From Azospirillum doebereinerae (GTDB taxonomy: Bacteria; Pseudomonadota; Alphaproteobacteria; Azospirillales; Azospirillaceae): a stretch of DNA of 64,000 bases. The notes below the pieces were generated by a model. It made no database searches. It saw only the letters and a list, made by a program, of their open reading frames with translations, and was not told the DNA's origin. The stretch's first letter is position 1; each line of letters opens with the position of its first letter. The stretch is taken from assembly GCF_003989665.1 (NCBI RefSeq), contig NZ_RZIJ01000011.1, forward strand, positions 62,001 to 126,000, read 5' to 3'. Below are positions 17,180 through 25,339 of this stretch, one piece after another. A program made the translations under genes and the position numbers.

Positions 17180-18952
17180 CTATTTCTCGCCGACGAAGGA
17201 GCAATGGGCGAAACCCTGGAAATCGTGCCAGCGGATGCGCAACGGCGGGTTCCGGCGCTGGAACCAATCGACGGTCGCCAGATGGGCCGACTGGTCCAGC
17301 ATCCAGCGCGGCTCGGCATCCAGCAGGAAATGCCCGATGTAGGCGGCCACCGTCGCCAGGAACCGTCCCGCAAGCGGCGTGTTGTTGTAATAGTCGAAGC
17401 CGACGAGGATCTCCCGGAACGGCCCCCGCCTTCGCTTGTCCAGCATGAGGCCGAGATCCCGGTCCGTTATCCCGGACGCCAACTGGCGGAGGTCGCTCCG
17501 AACCACCGCGTCGAGGTCGAGCACGATGAGCGGCCGGCCCAGCCTCTGGTGCCACTGAAACGCGCGGATGAAGCGCACGCAGGCGAAATAGGTGCTCCGC
17601 CGGACCGGCGGCCATCCGGAGAGGTCCGGGCGCTCGCGGGAGACGGCCAGGGCCAGGGGGTAGCGTCGGCGCCACTCCTCGACGAGGCCGAGCGTCCCGG
17701 CCGTCGGCGCCACGAGGTGCAGCACGACCGACGCGCCGGGCGAATGCCGGGCGATCGATTGCAGCAGGTCCGGTCCGAAGCGGCGGATATAGACATCGTC
17801 GCCGCTCACCATGATCGCCGGCTCCGTGGTGCCGTCGCCGGCGTCCGCCATCGTTTCCGGGGCCATCGTTTCCGGGGCCAGCGTTTCCAGGTCCGGCAAC
17901 CGCGCGATGACGCTGTCCACCGGCCGCAGGCGCGCGAAGAAGGCGTCGTCCGCGCGCAGCATGGACCAGTAGCCCAACTCCGCGTCGGCGGCGATCTCCG
18001 CCGCCGTGAAGCGCGCCGTGAAGCGCGTTTGCAGGCGGGAGGCCAGGGTCAGCCGCCCCCGGCGGTAGACGTGATAGCCGACCAGCGCGGCGGCCAGGGA
18101 ATCCTTCGGTTTCACGCGCAGCCGCTGCCACGCCGTCCGCGCCGCAAGCTCCAGGCGGTCGTCGTCCAGCGTTCCCAATTGCAGCAGATCCAGGGCCAGC
18201 GCGAGCCAGGTTCGCACCCTGTCGCCCTGTTCCGGCTCCGGTTGGACCGCCAGGGCGAAGCGCAGATGGTCGAAGGCCGCCAGCGCGCGCGGGAAGTCCA
18301 CCACGCAGGCCTTGCCCGGATACCAGTCGAGGAACCCGCTGCTTTGCAGGAGCGTTCGGGCCAGCCGTTCATGCGCGTGCGGGGATTGTGGATCGCGGGC
18401 CACCTCCCGCCGCATCGCCGCCTCGAACCGATCGGCGTTTCTCTGCCGGAGGATGTCCAGATTGTTCCGCGCCTGCTCTTGGTCCGGAGTCACCGCGAGG
18501 ATGCGTTCGTACCAGACCGCCGCGTCGAGCGGACGCCCCGCACCGCCGGGAGGGGCGGCGCCCAGCAGATTCGCCAGATTGAAGGTCGCCGCGCCGTGGG
18601 CCGGGTCGAGCGCGAGCGCCCGGCGATAGGCGTCCCCGGCCACGGCCGCCTGTCCCGCTCCGCGCAGCATGCCACCGAAATTGGCCCAATGGTTCGGGAC
18701 GGCGGGCTCCGCATCGATGACCCGCCTGTACACGGCCATCGCCTCGGCGGAGCGTTTCTGCTGCATGAGCAGCAGGCTGAACATCTGAAGCGTTTGGCTG
18801 TGGTTCGGCCGGTCCGCGAGAAAGGCGCGGTACCCGCTTTCCGCCGCCCCGAAATTGCCTTGCTGATGAGCTGCGATGACGTCGTTCAGGTTGCTGGACA
18901 CGGCCGGGCTTGCCCCCGCCGTCCATGGGCCACAACCATCGGTCACGGCCAA
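17180..18952 (-). CDS. TPR protein with glycosyltransferase-like C-terminal domain
   Basis: A 590-residue protein. Residues about 20-165 are tetratricopeptide repeats (ISO-length helices with AxxxYRRALALDP signatures: AAESGYRAFLADRPN, AMAVYRRVIDAEP, AGDAYRRALALDP, AAVWYERILAVTP). Residues about 375-590 form an alpha/beta domain with a DxD motif, VLDLDAV (Asp479, Asp481). The domain resembles GT-A nucleotide-sugar transferases that transfer sugar to protein or polysaccharide. Its function is not established. The start is uncertain: TTG 18952, GTG 18946 and GTG 18901 are all possible and none has a strong ribosome site. Residues 360-368 carry APETM-type duplications from a 15-base tandem repeat. 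Confidence 0.65.
   Translation of the reverse strand: MAVTDGCGPWTAGASPAVSSNLNDVIAAHQQGNFGAAESGYRAFLADRPNHSQTLQMFSLLLMQQKRSAEAMAVYRRVIDAEPAVPNHWANFGGMLRGAGQAAVAGDAYRRALALDPAHGAATFNLANLLGAAPPGGAGRPLDAAVWYERILAVTPDQEQARNNLDILRQRNADRFEAAMRREVARDPQSPHAHERLARTLLQSSGFLDWYPGKACVVDFPRALAAFDHLRFALAVQPEPEQGDRVRTWLALALDLLQLGTLDDDRLELAARTAWQRLRVKPKDSLAAALVGYHVYRRGRLTLASRLQTRFTARFTAAEIAADAELGYWSMLRADDAFFARLRPVDSVIARLPDLETLAPETMAPETMADAGDGTTEPAIMVSGDDVYIRRFGPDLLQSIARHSPGASVVLHLVAPTAGTLGLVEEWRRRYPLALAVSRERPDLSGWPPVRRSTYFACVRFIRAFQWHQRLGRPLIVLDLDAVVRSDLRQLASGITDRDLGLMLDKRRRGPFREILVGFDYYNNTPLAGRFLATVAAYIGHFLLDAEPRWMLDQSAHLATVDWFQRRNPPLRIRWHDFQGFAHCSFVGEK
17848..17892 (-). repeat. 15-bp in-frame tandem repeat (2 perfect + 1 degenerate unit)
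   Basis: Units at 17848-17862 and 17863-17877 are identical, and 17878-17892 is a degenerate third unit. They encode repeated APETM-like residues in the linker between the helical and glycosyltransferase-like parts of the TPR protein. Confidence 0.9.
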
Positions 18953-19111
18953 GCGGTGGTCATGACGAGAAGGATGACCGGCGGACGGCTGGACCGGTCA
19001 TCGTCTTCCCGGTTGATCTAGCATGGAGAACCGCGTCGCCGAACGTGGTCACATCGTCGCAATTGCAGCCTTTTCGATGCCAGGATCAAAGTTTGCGCGT
19101 CGAGTCGGGGG

Positions 19112-20668
19112 TCAGGCCTCCACGGTGAAGAGCCGCATCATGCCCTGGTCCTCGTGGACCAGCGTGTGGCAGTGGAAGACGTAGACGCCGTCGTAATCGA
19201 CGTAGCGGGTGCGAAGGCGCACGCGGCCGTGCGGCGGGATGGTGATGGTGTCCAGCCAGCGGCCCGGCTTGACGGGAACCGGCAGCCCGTCGGCTTCCAG
19301 CACCTGGAACGGGTTGATGTGGATGTGGAAGGGGTGCGGGTCGTTGGTCTGGTTGGTCAGCACCCATTCCTCGGCGGAGCCGAGCTTGGCGGTGAAGCCC
19401 TTCTCGTCCATCGCGAAGGGCTCGCCGTCGATGGTCCAGGTCCAGTAGGGCAGGGTGCCGACCTGCCCGAAGCCGACCCGGCGGCCCTTCACGATCTCCC
19501 CGTCCTCGACCGGCCTGAGATGGCCGCCGAAATCCTTGGCGTAGTCGACCAGCGGGCCGCGATACGGCTCCGCCGGCCGTTCCACTTCGCCCTCCACCAG
19601 CACGGTGGCGATGGTGCCGTAGGCCACGCCGAAGTTGGTGCCGCCTTCGAGCGCGTGGCTGCCTGGTTCCGGCGCCTGCACCAGGAACTCGGCCCGGTTG
19701 CCGGGCGCCAGGAAGATGGCCTTGTGATCCTCGGTTTCCTCCAGGGGGTTCCCGTCGAAGCCCAGCGCGACGAAGGGACGCCCGGCCAGCGTGAGCGTCA
19801 GGAAGCGGTCGTGGGTGGCGTTGACCAGCCGCCAGCGCTGCACCTCGCCGCGCTTCATGCGGATCGTCGGGTTCCTCTGGCCGTTGATGTAGACCTGGGT
19901 GCCGGTATCCAGCGTGGCGTATTGCTCCAACTGGCCCTGCGCGTCCACCGGCAGGCTCTGGAGCAGCATCACCACGTCCTTAAGGCCCTTGATGCCCTCG
20001 ATCCCGTCGACCTTGCCCTCGACGATCAGCGCGCCGGCCATGCCGCTCGCCACCTGCAGCGCCACCGACCCGTGCTCGTGCGCGTGGTAGAAGTTGAGGC
20101 CGCAGGGGTGGGTCGCCGGGATGGCGTAGCTGTAGTTCTGGACCTGCCCCGGCTCGACCGTCAGCAGCACGTTGTCGGCCGGCGAGCGCGGCGAGACGTG
20201 CATGCCGTGCAGGTGCATGTTGGTGCGGTTGAAGCCGTGCGGCACGTTGAGGCCGGTCATCCCCGGCACCGGCGCGCTGACGTGGTGGAGATGGCCGTTG
20301 GCCGCCGCCGCGCCGTGGGCCGCCAGATTGGGCGGCGGCGACGGCAGGCGGTTGGCCAGCTTGAGGCCCAGCGTGTCGCCGGCCCGGACGCGCAGGGTGC
20401 GCGGACGCGGCCCCCCGTCGTAGCTGCGCAGCGCCACCGGGCGGCGGTTCAGGTCGTAATAGCCGTAGACCGCGTCGATGGCGACGTCGAGGCGGTGGGT
20501 GTCCGGATTGGCGGTCACCGTCTCGGGTTCCAGCAGCGGGTCGCCCCCGGAGGAGGGCGCCGCGCCTTGGGTCAGGCCCAGGCTGGGCAGCCCGGCGACG
20601 AGCGCCAGGGCGCTGGCGCCGGTGAACAGGCTGCGCCGGCCGAGCGGCGTCGCGAAGATGGTCGTCAT
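19112..20668 (-). CDS. Tat-exported multicopper oxidase
   Basis: A 518-residue three-cupredoxin-domain oxidase with a twin-arginine leader (GRRSLFTGASALALVAG). All four copper motifs are visible: HLHGMH (152-157), HAHEH (195-199), HPFHIH (445-450) and HCHTLVHEDQGMM (499-511). The last holds the type 1 Cys500 and the likely axial Met511. It couples one-electron oxidation to four-electron reduction of oxygen in the periplasm. Its start is 18 bases downstream of the GMC oxidoreductase stop, so the two should be one transcript. Metal (Cu/Mn) and phenol oxidation are other common family roles; a direct partner role for the dehydrogenase is inferred from linkage. Confidence 0.9.
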   Translation of the reverse strand: MTTIFATPLGRRSLFTGASALALVAGLPSLGLTQGAAPSSGGDPLLEPETVTANPDTHRLDVAIDAVYGYYDLNRRPVALRSYDGGPRPRTLRVRAGDTLGLKLANRLPSPPPNLAAHGAAAANGHLHHVSAPVPGMTGLNVPHGFNRTNMHLHGMHVSPRSPADNVLLTVEPGQVQNYSYAIPATHPCGLNFYHAHEHGSVALQVASGMAGALIVEGKVDGIEGIKGLKDVVMLLQSLPVDAQGQLEQYATLDTGTQVYINGQRNPTIRMKRGEVQRWRLVNATHDRFLTLTLAGRPFVALGFDGNPLEETEDHKAIFLAPGNRAEFLVQAPEPGSHALEGGTNFGVAYGTIATVLVEGEVERPAEPYRGPLVDYAKDFGGHLRPVEDGEIVKGRRVGFGQVGTLPYWTWTIDGEPFAMDEKGFTAKLGSAEEWVLTNQTNDPHPFHIHINPFQVLEADGLPVPVKPGRWLDTITIPPHGRVRLRTRYVDYDGVYVFHCHTLVHEDQGMMRLFTVEA

Positions 20669-20686
20669 GGCTCCGGTCCCCTCGGC

Positions 20687-22375
20687 TCAGCCCTGGTTGA
20701 ACGTGGCGTGGATCTGGTCGGCGGCGCGCAGCGCCAGCGCGGCGGCGGTCAGCGACGGCGACACGATGCCGGTGGTCGGGTAGACGCCGGTGCCGATGAT
20801 GTAGAGGTTCGGGTGGTCGTGGGCGCAGCAGGAGGCATCGACCACCGAGGTCCTGGGATCGTTGCCCATCACCGTGGTGCCGGCGATGATGGCGGTCTCG
20901 ACCTCCGGCGGGATCGTCGTCCGGTCGGTCGCCTTCATGGCGTCGAAGACCTCGGCGTGCATCTTGAGGGCCACCTGGATGCCGCGTTCGGTGTAGTCGT
21001 CCCAGCGGAAGCTCACCTTGGGGCGGGGGATGCCCAGCGCGTCGCGCATCGTCTCGTCGGGGACGATGCGGTTCTCCGGGTTGGGCAGCACGTCGACCAT
21101 GCTGGCCAGCACCACCTCGCGCTCCGTGTCGTGCCTCAACCGCCGGTTCAGCTCCTCGCCGAACACGCCCTTGGAGATCAGATCCTGCGCGCGCTGCGCC
21201 GGCCCCAGCGTGGCGTTCCAGCCGCCGTTGACGAAGTTGGTGGCGATGGCGCCGTGAACCCGGCGGAACTCGCCGTCGCGCAGCGATTTCAGTCCGCCGG
21301 TGGCGCTCACCGGGCCACGGTAGGGGTAGGTCGGGGTGGGCGACAGGGCCTGACTGTTCACGTCGATCAGCCCGATCAGGTTGCGGCCCACCATGTCCGA
21401 GGTGTTGGCGACGCCGTTGGGCGTGCGCTCCCCCTTCGAATTGAGCAGCAGCTTGGGCGCCTCGATGGCGTGGGCGGCCAGGATGTAGCGCCGGCCGATG
21501 GCCCGCCCCTCCCAGCCGTCGGGGTGCTTGTAGCGCATGCCCGACACCATGCCGTCGCTTCCCACCTCGACGCGGGTGACCACGCGCTTGTCCAGCACGC
21601 GCACGCCCAGCAGCTCCGCCTTGGTGACGTGGACGCTGGCGTCGTATTTGGCGGCGATGGGGCAGAGGAAGCGGCAGGACGCGTTGCCGCAGCATTGCGG
21701 GCGCCCGTCGTAGGGCACGGAGTTGCGCGAGTGCGGGTAGGGGCCGTATTCCAGCTTCTTGGGCGGGAAGACGACGCCCCCGGATTCGTAGCCGAAATCG
21801 ACCGTGGCCGCCGCCGCCCCCATCTGGAGGTCGGAGTAGGACATCGGCACCTTGGGCAGCGGGAAGGTCTCGCCGTGGCGGTTGGGGCCGATGTAGTCCG
21901 ACGCGTCGCCGGACACCCCCCATTCCTGCTCCGCCCGCAGGTAGTAGGGCAGCACGTCGTTGTAGGTGATCGGCCAGTCGACGCCGACGCCGTAGGTCGA
22001 CTTCATGCGGAAGTCGCTGGGGTAATGGCGCTCGGCGTGGCCGGTCCAGTGCCACGAGCTTCCGCCGACGCCACGGATGTACAGCCCTTGGAAGGCGACC
22101 GGCCCGGCCTGGACGTAGTAGTTGTTCAGGTCGGTGTCGTCGGGCTGCGGCGCATACCAGGGATTCTCGTAGGGGGCGTTGGCCCCCTTCGACGGCGAGG
22201 CGCGGAAGCGTTCCAGCGCCTCCACCCGGTCGATGCGCGGGCCGGAATCCAGCAGGATGACCGAATGCCCGTGGCGCGCCAGCGCGCAGGCGGCGAGGCC
22301 GCCGACCACGCCGGCGCCGATGATGACCACGTCGGCGGACACCGTTTCCACCACGGCCGAGGATTGATGATGCAT
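20687..22375 (-). CDS. GMC-family FAD dehydrogenase catalytic subunit with Fe-S motif
   Basis: A 562-residue GMC oxidoreductase resembling the catalytic subunit of bacterial glucose, fructose and gluconate dehydrogenase complexes. The FAD-binding loop is VVIIGAGVVGGLAACALARHG (about residues 16-36). Cysteines 228, 229, 234 and 238 (CCGNASCRFLC) have the spacing reported for the 3Fe-4S site of FAD-glucose dehydrogenase. The C-terminus HPNLYIIGTGVYPTTG carries the family's second FAD motif. It has no leader of its own; export is probably by co-translocation with the twin-arginine small subunit encoded 11 bases upstream. Substrate is a sugar, polyol or sugar acid (inference). Confidence 0.88.
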   Translation of the reverse strand: MHHQSSAVVETVSADVVIIGAGVVGGLAACALARHGHSVILLDSGPRIDRVEALERFRASPSKGANAPYENPWYAPQPDDTDLNNYYVQAGPVAFQGLYIRGVGGSSWHWTGHAERHYPSDFRMKSTYGVGVDWPITYNDVLPYYLRAEQEWGVSGDASDYIGPNRHGETFPLPKVPMSYSDLQMGAAAATVDFGYESGGVVFPPKKLEYGPYPHSRNSVPYDGRPQCCGNASCRFLCPIAAKYDASVHVTKAELLGVRVLDKRVVTRVEVGSDGMVSGMRYKHPDGWEGRAIGRRYILAAHAIEAPKLLLNSKGERTPNGVANTSDMVGRNLIGLIDVNSQALSPTPTYPYRGPVSATGGLKSLRDGEFRRVHGAIATNFVNGGWNATLGPAQRAQDLISKGVFGEELNRRLRHDTEREVVLASMVDVLPNPENRIVPDETMRDALGIPRPKVSFRWDDYTERGIQVALKMHAEVFDAMKATDRTTIPPEVETAIIAGTTVMGNDPRTSVVDASCCAHDHPNLYIIGTGVYPTTGIVSPSLTAAALALRAADQIHATFNQG

Positions 22376-22386
22376 GGCCGTTTTCC

Positions 22387-22929
22387 TCACGCCTTGGTGG
22401 CGGTCGATGCGGTGGGCGAAATGGGCGCGGTCAGCGTGGGCTGGTAGGGCTGTTCCCAATAGCCGAACGGGCCGCCGCAGGTGGCCGGCGGTTTGGTGAA
22501 GGCGCAGGAGCGCCACATCAGCGCGTCGTTGTAGAACAGCACCGTCTGCCCGCCGTCGGCGGCGCTGGCGCCGGTGTACCAGGTGCTGGCCAACGCCTGC
22601 GCGGCGGGCAGCAGACCCTGTTTGAGGAGAATCTCGGTCAGCGGGGCGCCGGCCGGCGCGTCGTTCACCACCCGCACGAGCCGGTCCAGATCCTGGGCGC
22701 CGTAGGTCGGCGCCAGCGTGGCCCAGACGACCTGCACCAGATCGAGATAAGAGGCGCCAAGCTCGATGCCGGTCAGCCGCGCCGAGGCCAGCAGCCGCCG
22801 GGTCGCGGTCTCGTCGGCCCAGGCGGCGGCGGTGGACGGGGCGAGCGCCACGGCGGCCACCCCGGCCATGCCGGCGAGCACGTCGCGGCGGGTTGGTCCC
22901 GTGGCTGGCTGGGACTGTGCGTCGGACAT
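22387..22929 (-). CDS. FAD sugar dehydrogenase small (gamma) subunit, Tat leader
   Basis: A 180-residue protein whose N-terminus, TRRDVLAGMAGVAAVALAP, is a twin-arginine leader. The body resembles the small subunit of membrane-bound sorbitol/fructose/gluconate dehydrogenases. Those partners escort the FAD subunit through the Tat pore and stabilise it. The C-terminal part has FYNDALMWRSCAF..CGGPFGYWEQPYQ, a family-like ending. It is the first gene of a tight three-gene operon with the GMC subunit and the multicopper oxidase. Confidence 0.8.
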   Translation of the reverse strand: MSDAQSQPATGPTRRDVLAGMAGVAAVALAPSTAAAWADETATRRLLASARLTGIELGASYLDLVQVVWATLAPTYGAQDLDRLVRVVNDAPAGAPLTEILLKQGLLPAAQALASTWYTGASAADGGQTVLFYNDALMWRSCAFTKPPATCGGPFGYWEQPYQPTLTAPISPTASTATKA

Positions 22930-23127
22930 GCTGGCTCCCTCCCGGTTGGCTGCAAACCTGGGGGGACTATTCTTCTTTCAACGTGTATATGTCAAACATC
23001 AATCCACCATTGGGACGCATCGTTGAAATTTGTCAAACATGACGGGAATTGAAAGCCATTCGTTACAAGAATCGGTGATTTGAATGGTTCCAACCCTCAT
23101 TGCGGGATGAAATTCCGGAAGCGCGCG

Positions 23128-23961
23128 TCACGGCGGCGGTTCGGGCGAGAAGCTGGCGAAGACGTCGTCCAGCTCCTTGCCCGGCGTCCCGCCGGCCAGA
23201 CCGTCGAAGGAGCCGGCCTTGATCCGTTCGACCGTCGCCAGCATGGCGCCCCAGGCGACCCGCGCCAGCGCCCCGCCGATGCTGATGCGCCGCACGCCGA
23301 GATCGGTCAGCTCGGCGACGCTCAATCCGGGGCGCATCATCACGACGTTGAGCGGCTTGGGCGCCACGGCGCGCACCAGCGCCGCGATGCCGGCCTTGTC
23401 GCGGATGCCCGGCGCGTAGAGGCAGTCGGCGCCCGCCTCGGCGAAGGCGACCAGCCGGTCGATGGAGGGCGCCAGGGCGTCCGGGTCCATCAGCAGCCCC
23501 TCGGTGCGCGCCACCAGCACGACGTTCTCGCCCGAGCGGTCGATGGCGTCCCGCGCGGCGCGGATGCGCTCCACCGACAGCGCGAGGTCGTAGAGGTCGG
23601 GCGCGTTGCCGTCGCGGTCCTCGATGGACAGCCCGGCGACTCCCGTCTCCAGGGCCAGCGCGACGTTGGCCGCCACCCCCTCGGGTTCGGTCGCGAATCC
23701 GTTCTCGAAATCGGCGTTGACCGGCAGATCGACCGCGCCGCACAGTGCGGCTAAATGTCGCAGAACGTCGTCGCGGGTGACCGCGTAGTCGGGACGGCCG
23801 GTGCTCCAGGCGTAGCCGGTGCTGGTCGAGGCCAGGGCGGAGAAGCCCTGGTGCTGAAGCATCCGGGCGCTGCCGACGTCCCAGGGGTTGGGCATCACGA
23901 AGCAGCCCTGATGGTGAAGGGCGCGGAAAACGGCGCGTTTCTCGGCGACGGTGCGGGTCAT
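23128..23961 (-). CDS. Isocitrate lyase/phosphoenolpyruvate mutase family protein
   Basis: A 277-residue TIM-barrel protein of the PEP mutase-like branch: FVMPNPWDVGSARMLQHQGF near the start, LPVNADFENGFA (metal-binding Asp/Glu), GLSIEDRDG and VLVARTEGLL. Family members cleave 2-hydroxy or 2-oxo acids or form C-P bonds, but many small stand-alone members such as this have unknown substrates. It lies 199 bases upstream of the GMC operon on the same strand and is divergent to napE. It is only distantly similar to the lyase at the window start, which has a different metal-loop sequence. Confidence 0.82.
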   Translation of the reverse strand: MTRTVAEKRAVFRALHHQGCFVMPNPWDVGSARMLQHQGFSALASTSTGYAWSTGRPDYAVTRDDVLRHLAALCGAVDLPVNADFENGFATEPEGVAANVALALETGVAGLSIEDRDGNAPDLYDLALSVERIRAARDAIDRSGENVVLVARTEGLLMDPDALAPSIDRLVAFAEAGADCLYAPGIRDKAGIAALVRAVAPKPLNVVMMRPGLSVAELTDLGVRRISIGGALARVAWGAMLATVERIKAGSFDGLAGGTPGKELDDVFASFSPEPPP

Positions 23962-24112
23962 CGGGTGCCTCGTTTGCGGCGGTGGGGAGAGCCGGGCCGG
24001 GGATGCTGAGGGTTCCCATGGCGAAACTCAACCGTGGAAGCGGGAAAATCCCCTTGCCGAAAACGGTCGGGTTTGCCGAGAGCCTATCGGAAGGGGTGCC
24101 TCCTCAGGGTGA

Positions 24113-24129
24113 CTTCCCGTAATGGGAAG
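24113..24129. promoter_or_regulatory. Palindrome in the nap upstream region
   Basis: CTTCCC-GTAAT-GGGAAG is a perfect 6-base inverted repeat 58 bases before the napE start. The decamer palindrome GCAGCGCTGC follows at 24149-24158. Either could be an operator or an mRNA leader hairpin. No convincing FNR/Anr-type TTGAT-N4-ATCAA site was seen in this 225-base divergent region. Confidence 0.35.
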
Positions 24130-24186
24130 GATCATACATTTGTCGGTTGCAGCGCTGCCAAAAAATTAAGCAGAAAGGCGCGACGG

Positions 24187-24414
24187 ATGAGCCATTTTTC
24201 ATCGAGCGGCAAACCTTCCGGACCACGACCTCGTCTGGTGCCGGACCGGAACGACCCTCCCGGAACCGGGACGAAGCGGCGCGATGTCGCCATGTTCGTC
24301 CTGCTGGCCATCCTGATCTGGCCGGTCCTGTCCATCGCCGTCGTCGGCGGCTACGGGTTCCTCGTCTGGATGTCGCAAATGATTCTGGGACCGCCCGGAC
24401 CGCCGCCGGTCTGA
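24187..24414 (+). CDS. napE: Periplasmic nitrate reductase subunit NapE
   Basis: A 75-residue single-span membrane protein of the Nap system. After a proline/arginine-rich cytosolic start, the hydrophobic segment FVLLAILIWPVLSIAVVGGYG (about residues 37-57) and the ending MILGPPGPP are characteristic of NapE. Its exact role is unknown, but it is commonly the first gene of alphaproteobacterial nap operons, as here. It lies 14 bases before napF. Confidence 0.9.
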   Translation: MSHFSSSGKPSGPRPRLVPDRNDPPGTGTKRRDVAMFVLLAILIWPVLSIAVVGGYGFLVWMSQMILGPPGPPPV

Positions 24415-24428
24415 CGGGAGGGGGCCTT

Positions 24429-24980
24429 ATGACCGCCGACACGGTCGATCTGGGACGGCGGGGCTTCCTGCGGGGCCGGCGAAGCGACGCGCCCGCCCCG
24501 ATCCATCCCCCCTGGTCCCGGCCCGAGTTCTTCACCGACCTGTGCAGCCGTTGCGGCGCCTGCGCGGACGCCTGCCCCGAAGCCATCCTGCGCCCCGGCG
24601 ACGGCGGCTTTCCGGAGGCCGACTTCGCGCTCGGCGAATGCAGCTTCTGCGGCGCCTGCGCCGAGGCTTGTCCGGAGCCGATCTTCGACCGCAGCGGCGC
24701 CCCCTGGTCGCTGGTCGCCACGGTCGCCGACACCTGTCTGGCGGCCCGGCGGGTCGTGTGCCGGAGCTGCCAGGACGCCTGCCCGGAATCGGCGATCCGC
24801 TTCATCCCGGCGCCGGGCGGGGCCGCCCACGCCACCATCGACGACGCCGCCTGCACCGGCTGCGGCGCCTGCGTGGGCGCCTGTCCGGCCGACGCCGTCA
24901 CCCTTCGCCGCCAGACGCCCAACCGCCAGACGCCCAACAGCCAGCTTGGCAGCCAGCCGGGAGACCCCCATGCCCTTTGA
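24429..24980 (+). CDS. napF: Ferredoxin-type protein NapF
   Basis: A 183-residue cytosolic iron-sulfur protein involved in NapA maturation. Cysteine clusters are CSRCGACADACP, CSFCGACAEACP, CRSCQDACP and CTGCGACVGACP, consistent with four [4Fe-4S] binding motifs as in NapF. The N-terminal RRGFLRGRR is also family-like. A GGGAGGGGG ribosome site precedes ATG 24429. The 3' end overlaps napD by 11 bases. The C-terminal tail carries a 15-base tandem duplication (RQTPN twice) beyond the last cluster and is not conserved-looking. Confidence 0.92.
   Translation: MTADTVDLGRRGFLRGRRSDAPAPIHPPWSRPEFFTDLCSRCGACADACPEAILRPGDGGFPEADFALGECSFCGACAEACPEPIFDRSGAPWSLVATVADTCLAARRVVCRSCQDACPESAIRFIPAPGGAAHATIDDAACTGCGACVGACPADAVTLRRQTPNRQTPNSQLGSQPGDPHAL
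24909..24938 (+). repeat. 15-bp in-frame tandem duplication in napF
   Basis: The unit CGCCAGACGCCCAAC occurs at 24909-24923 and again at 24924-24938, encoding RQTPN twice near the NapF C-terminus. The following AGCCAGCTTGGCAGCCAG is itself repetitive. Confidence 0.92.
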
Positions 24981-25281
24981 CGCCGAACCCCCCGCCGAAC
25001 CGCCGACGCGCTCCGCCCGAGGCAACGAACACCACCTCGCCTCGCTTCTGCTGCACGTCCGGCCGGAGTGCCGGACCGCCGTGCGCGCCACCGTCGCCGC
25101 CATGCCGGGGGTGGAAATCCACATCGAGCAGCAGGGCAAGATGGTGGTCACGGTCGAAGGACCGCACGAGGGCTGGATCGCCGACCGGATGACCTCCCTC
25201 CACCTGCTCGACGGCGTGCTGTCGGCGGTCATGGTCTTCCACCACCTCGAAACCGTCGCGGACACCGCGCCGTCCGCCTGA
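24970..25281 (+). CDS. napD: Nitrate reductase maturation chaperone NapD
   Basis: A 103-residue chaperone that binds the NapA twin-arginine leader and delays export until cofactors are inserted. The family start [29 protein letters not shown] is visible, followed by [10 protein letters not shown] and a ferredoxin-like fold ending MVFHHLE. ATG 24970 overlaps napF in another frame by 11 bases, suggesting coupled translation. It directly precedes napA. Confidence 0.93.
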   Translation: MPFDAEPPAEPPTRSARGNEHHLASLLLHVRPECRTAVRATVAAMPGVEIHIEQQGKMVVTVEGPHEGWIADRMTSLHLLDGVLSAVMVFHHLETVADTAPSA

Positions 25282-25339
25282 ACGGCGGAGCGCCGGACCG
25301 ACAGGACGACCGAAAAACGAACGCAAGGAGGAGACGTCC

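Noticed and set aside
19154..22447. A 1097-codon plus-strand frame opposite the multicopper oxidase and GMC genes
   Set aside because: No recognisable motif, Val/Gly/Arg/His-biased composition, and the opposite strand carries both genes with intact copper and FAD motifs.
23962..24186. FNR/Anr-type site upstream of napE
   Set aside because: I looked for TTGAT-N4-ATCAA or a close variant on both strands and saw none. Only unrelated short palindromes are present.
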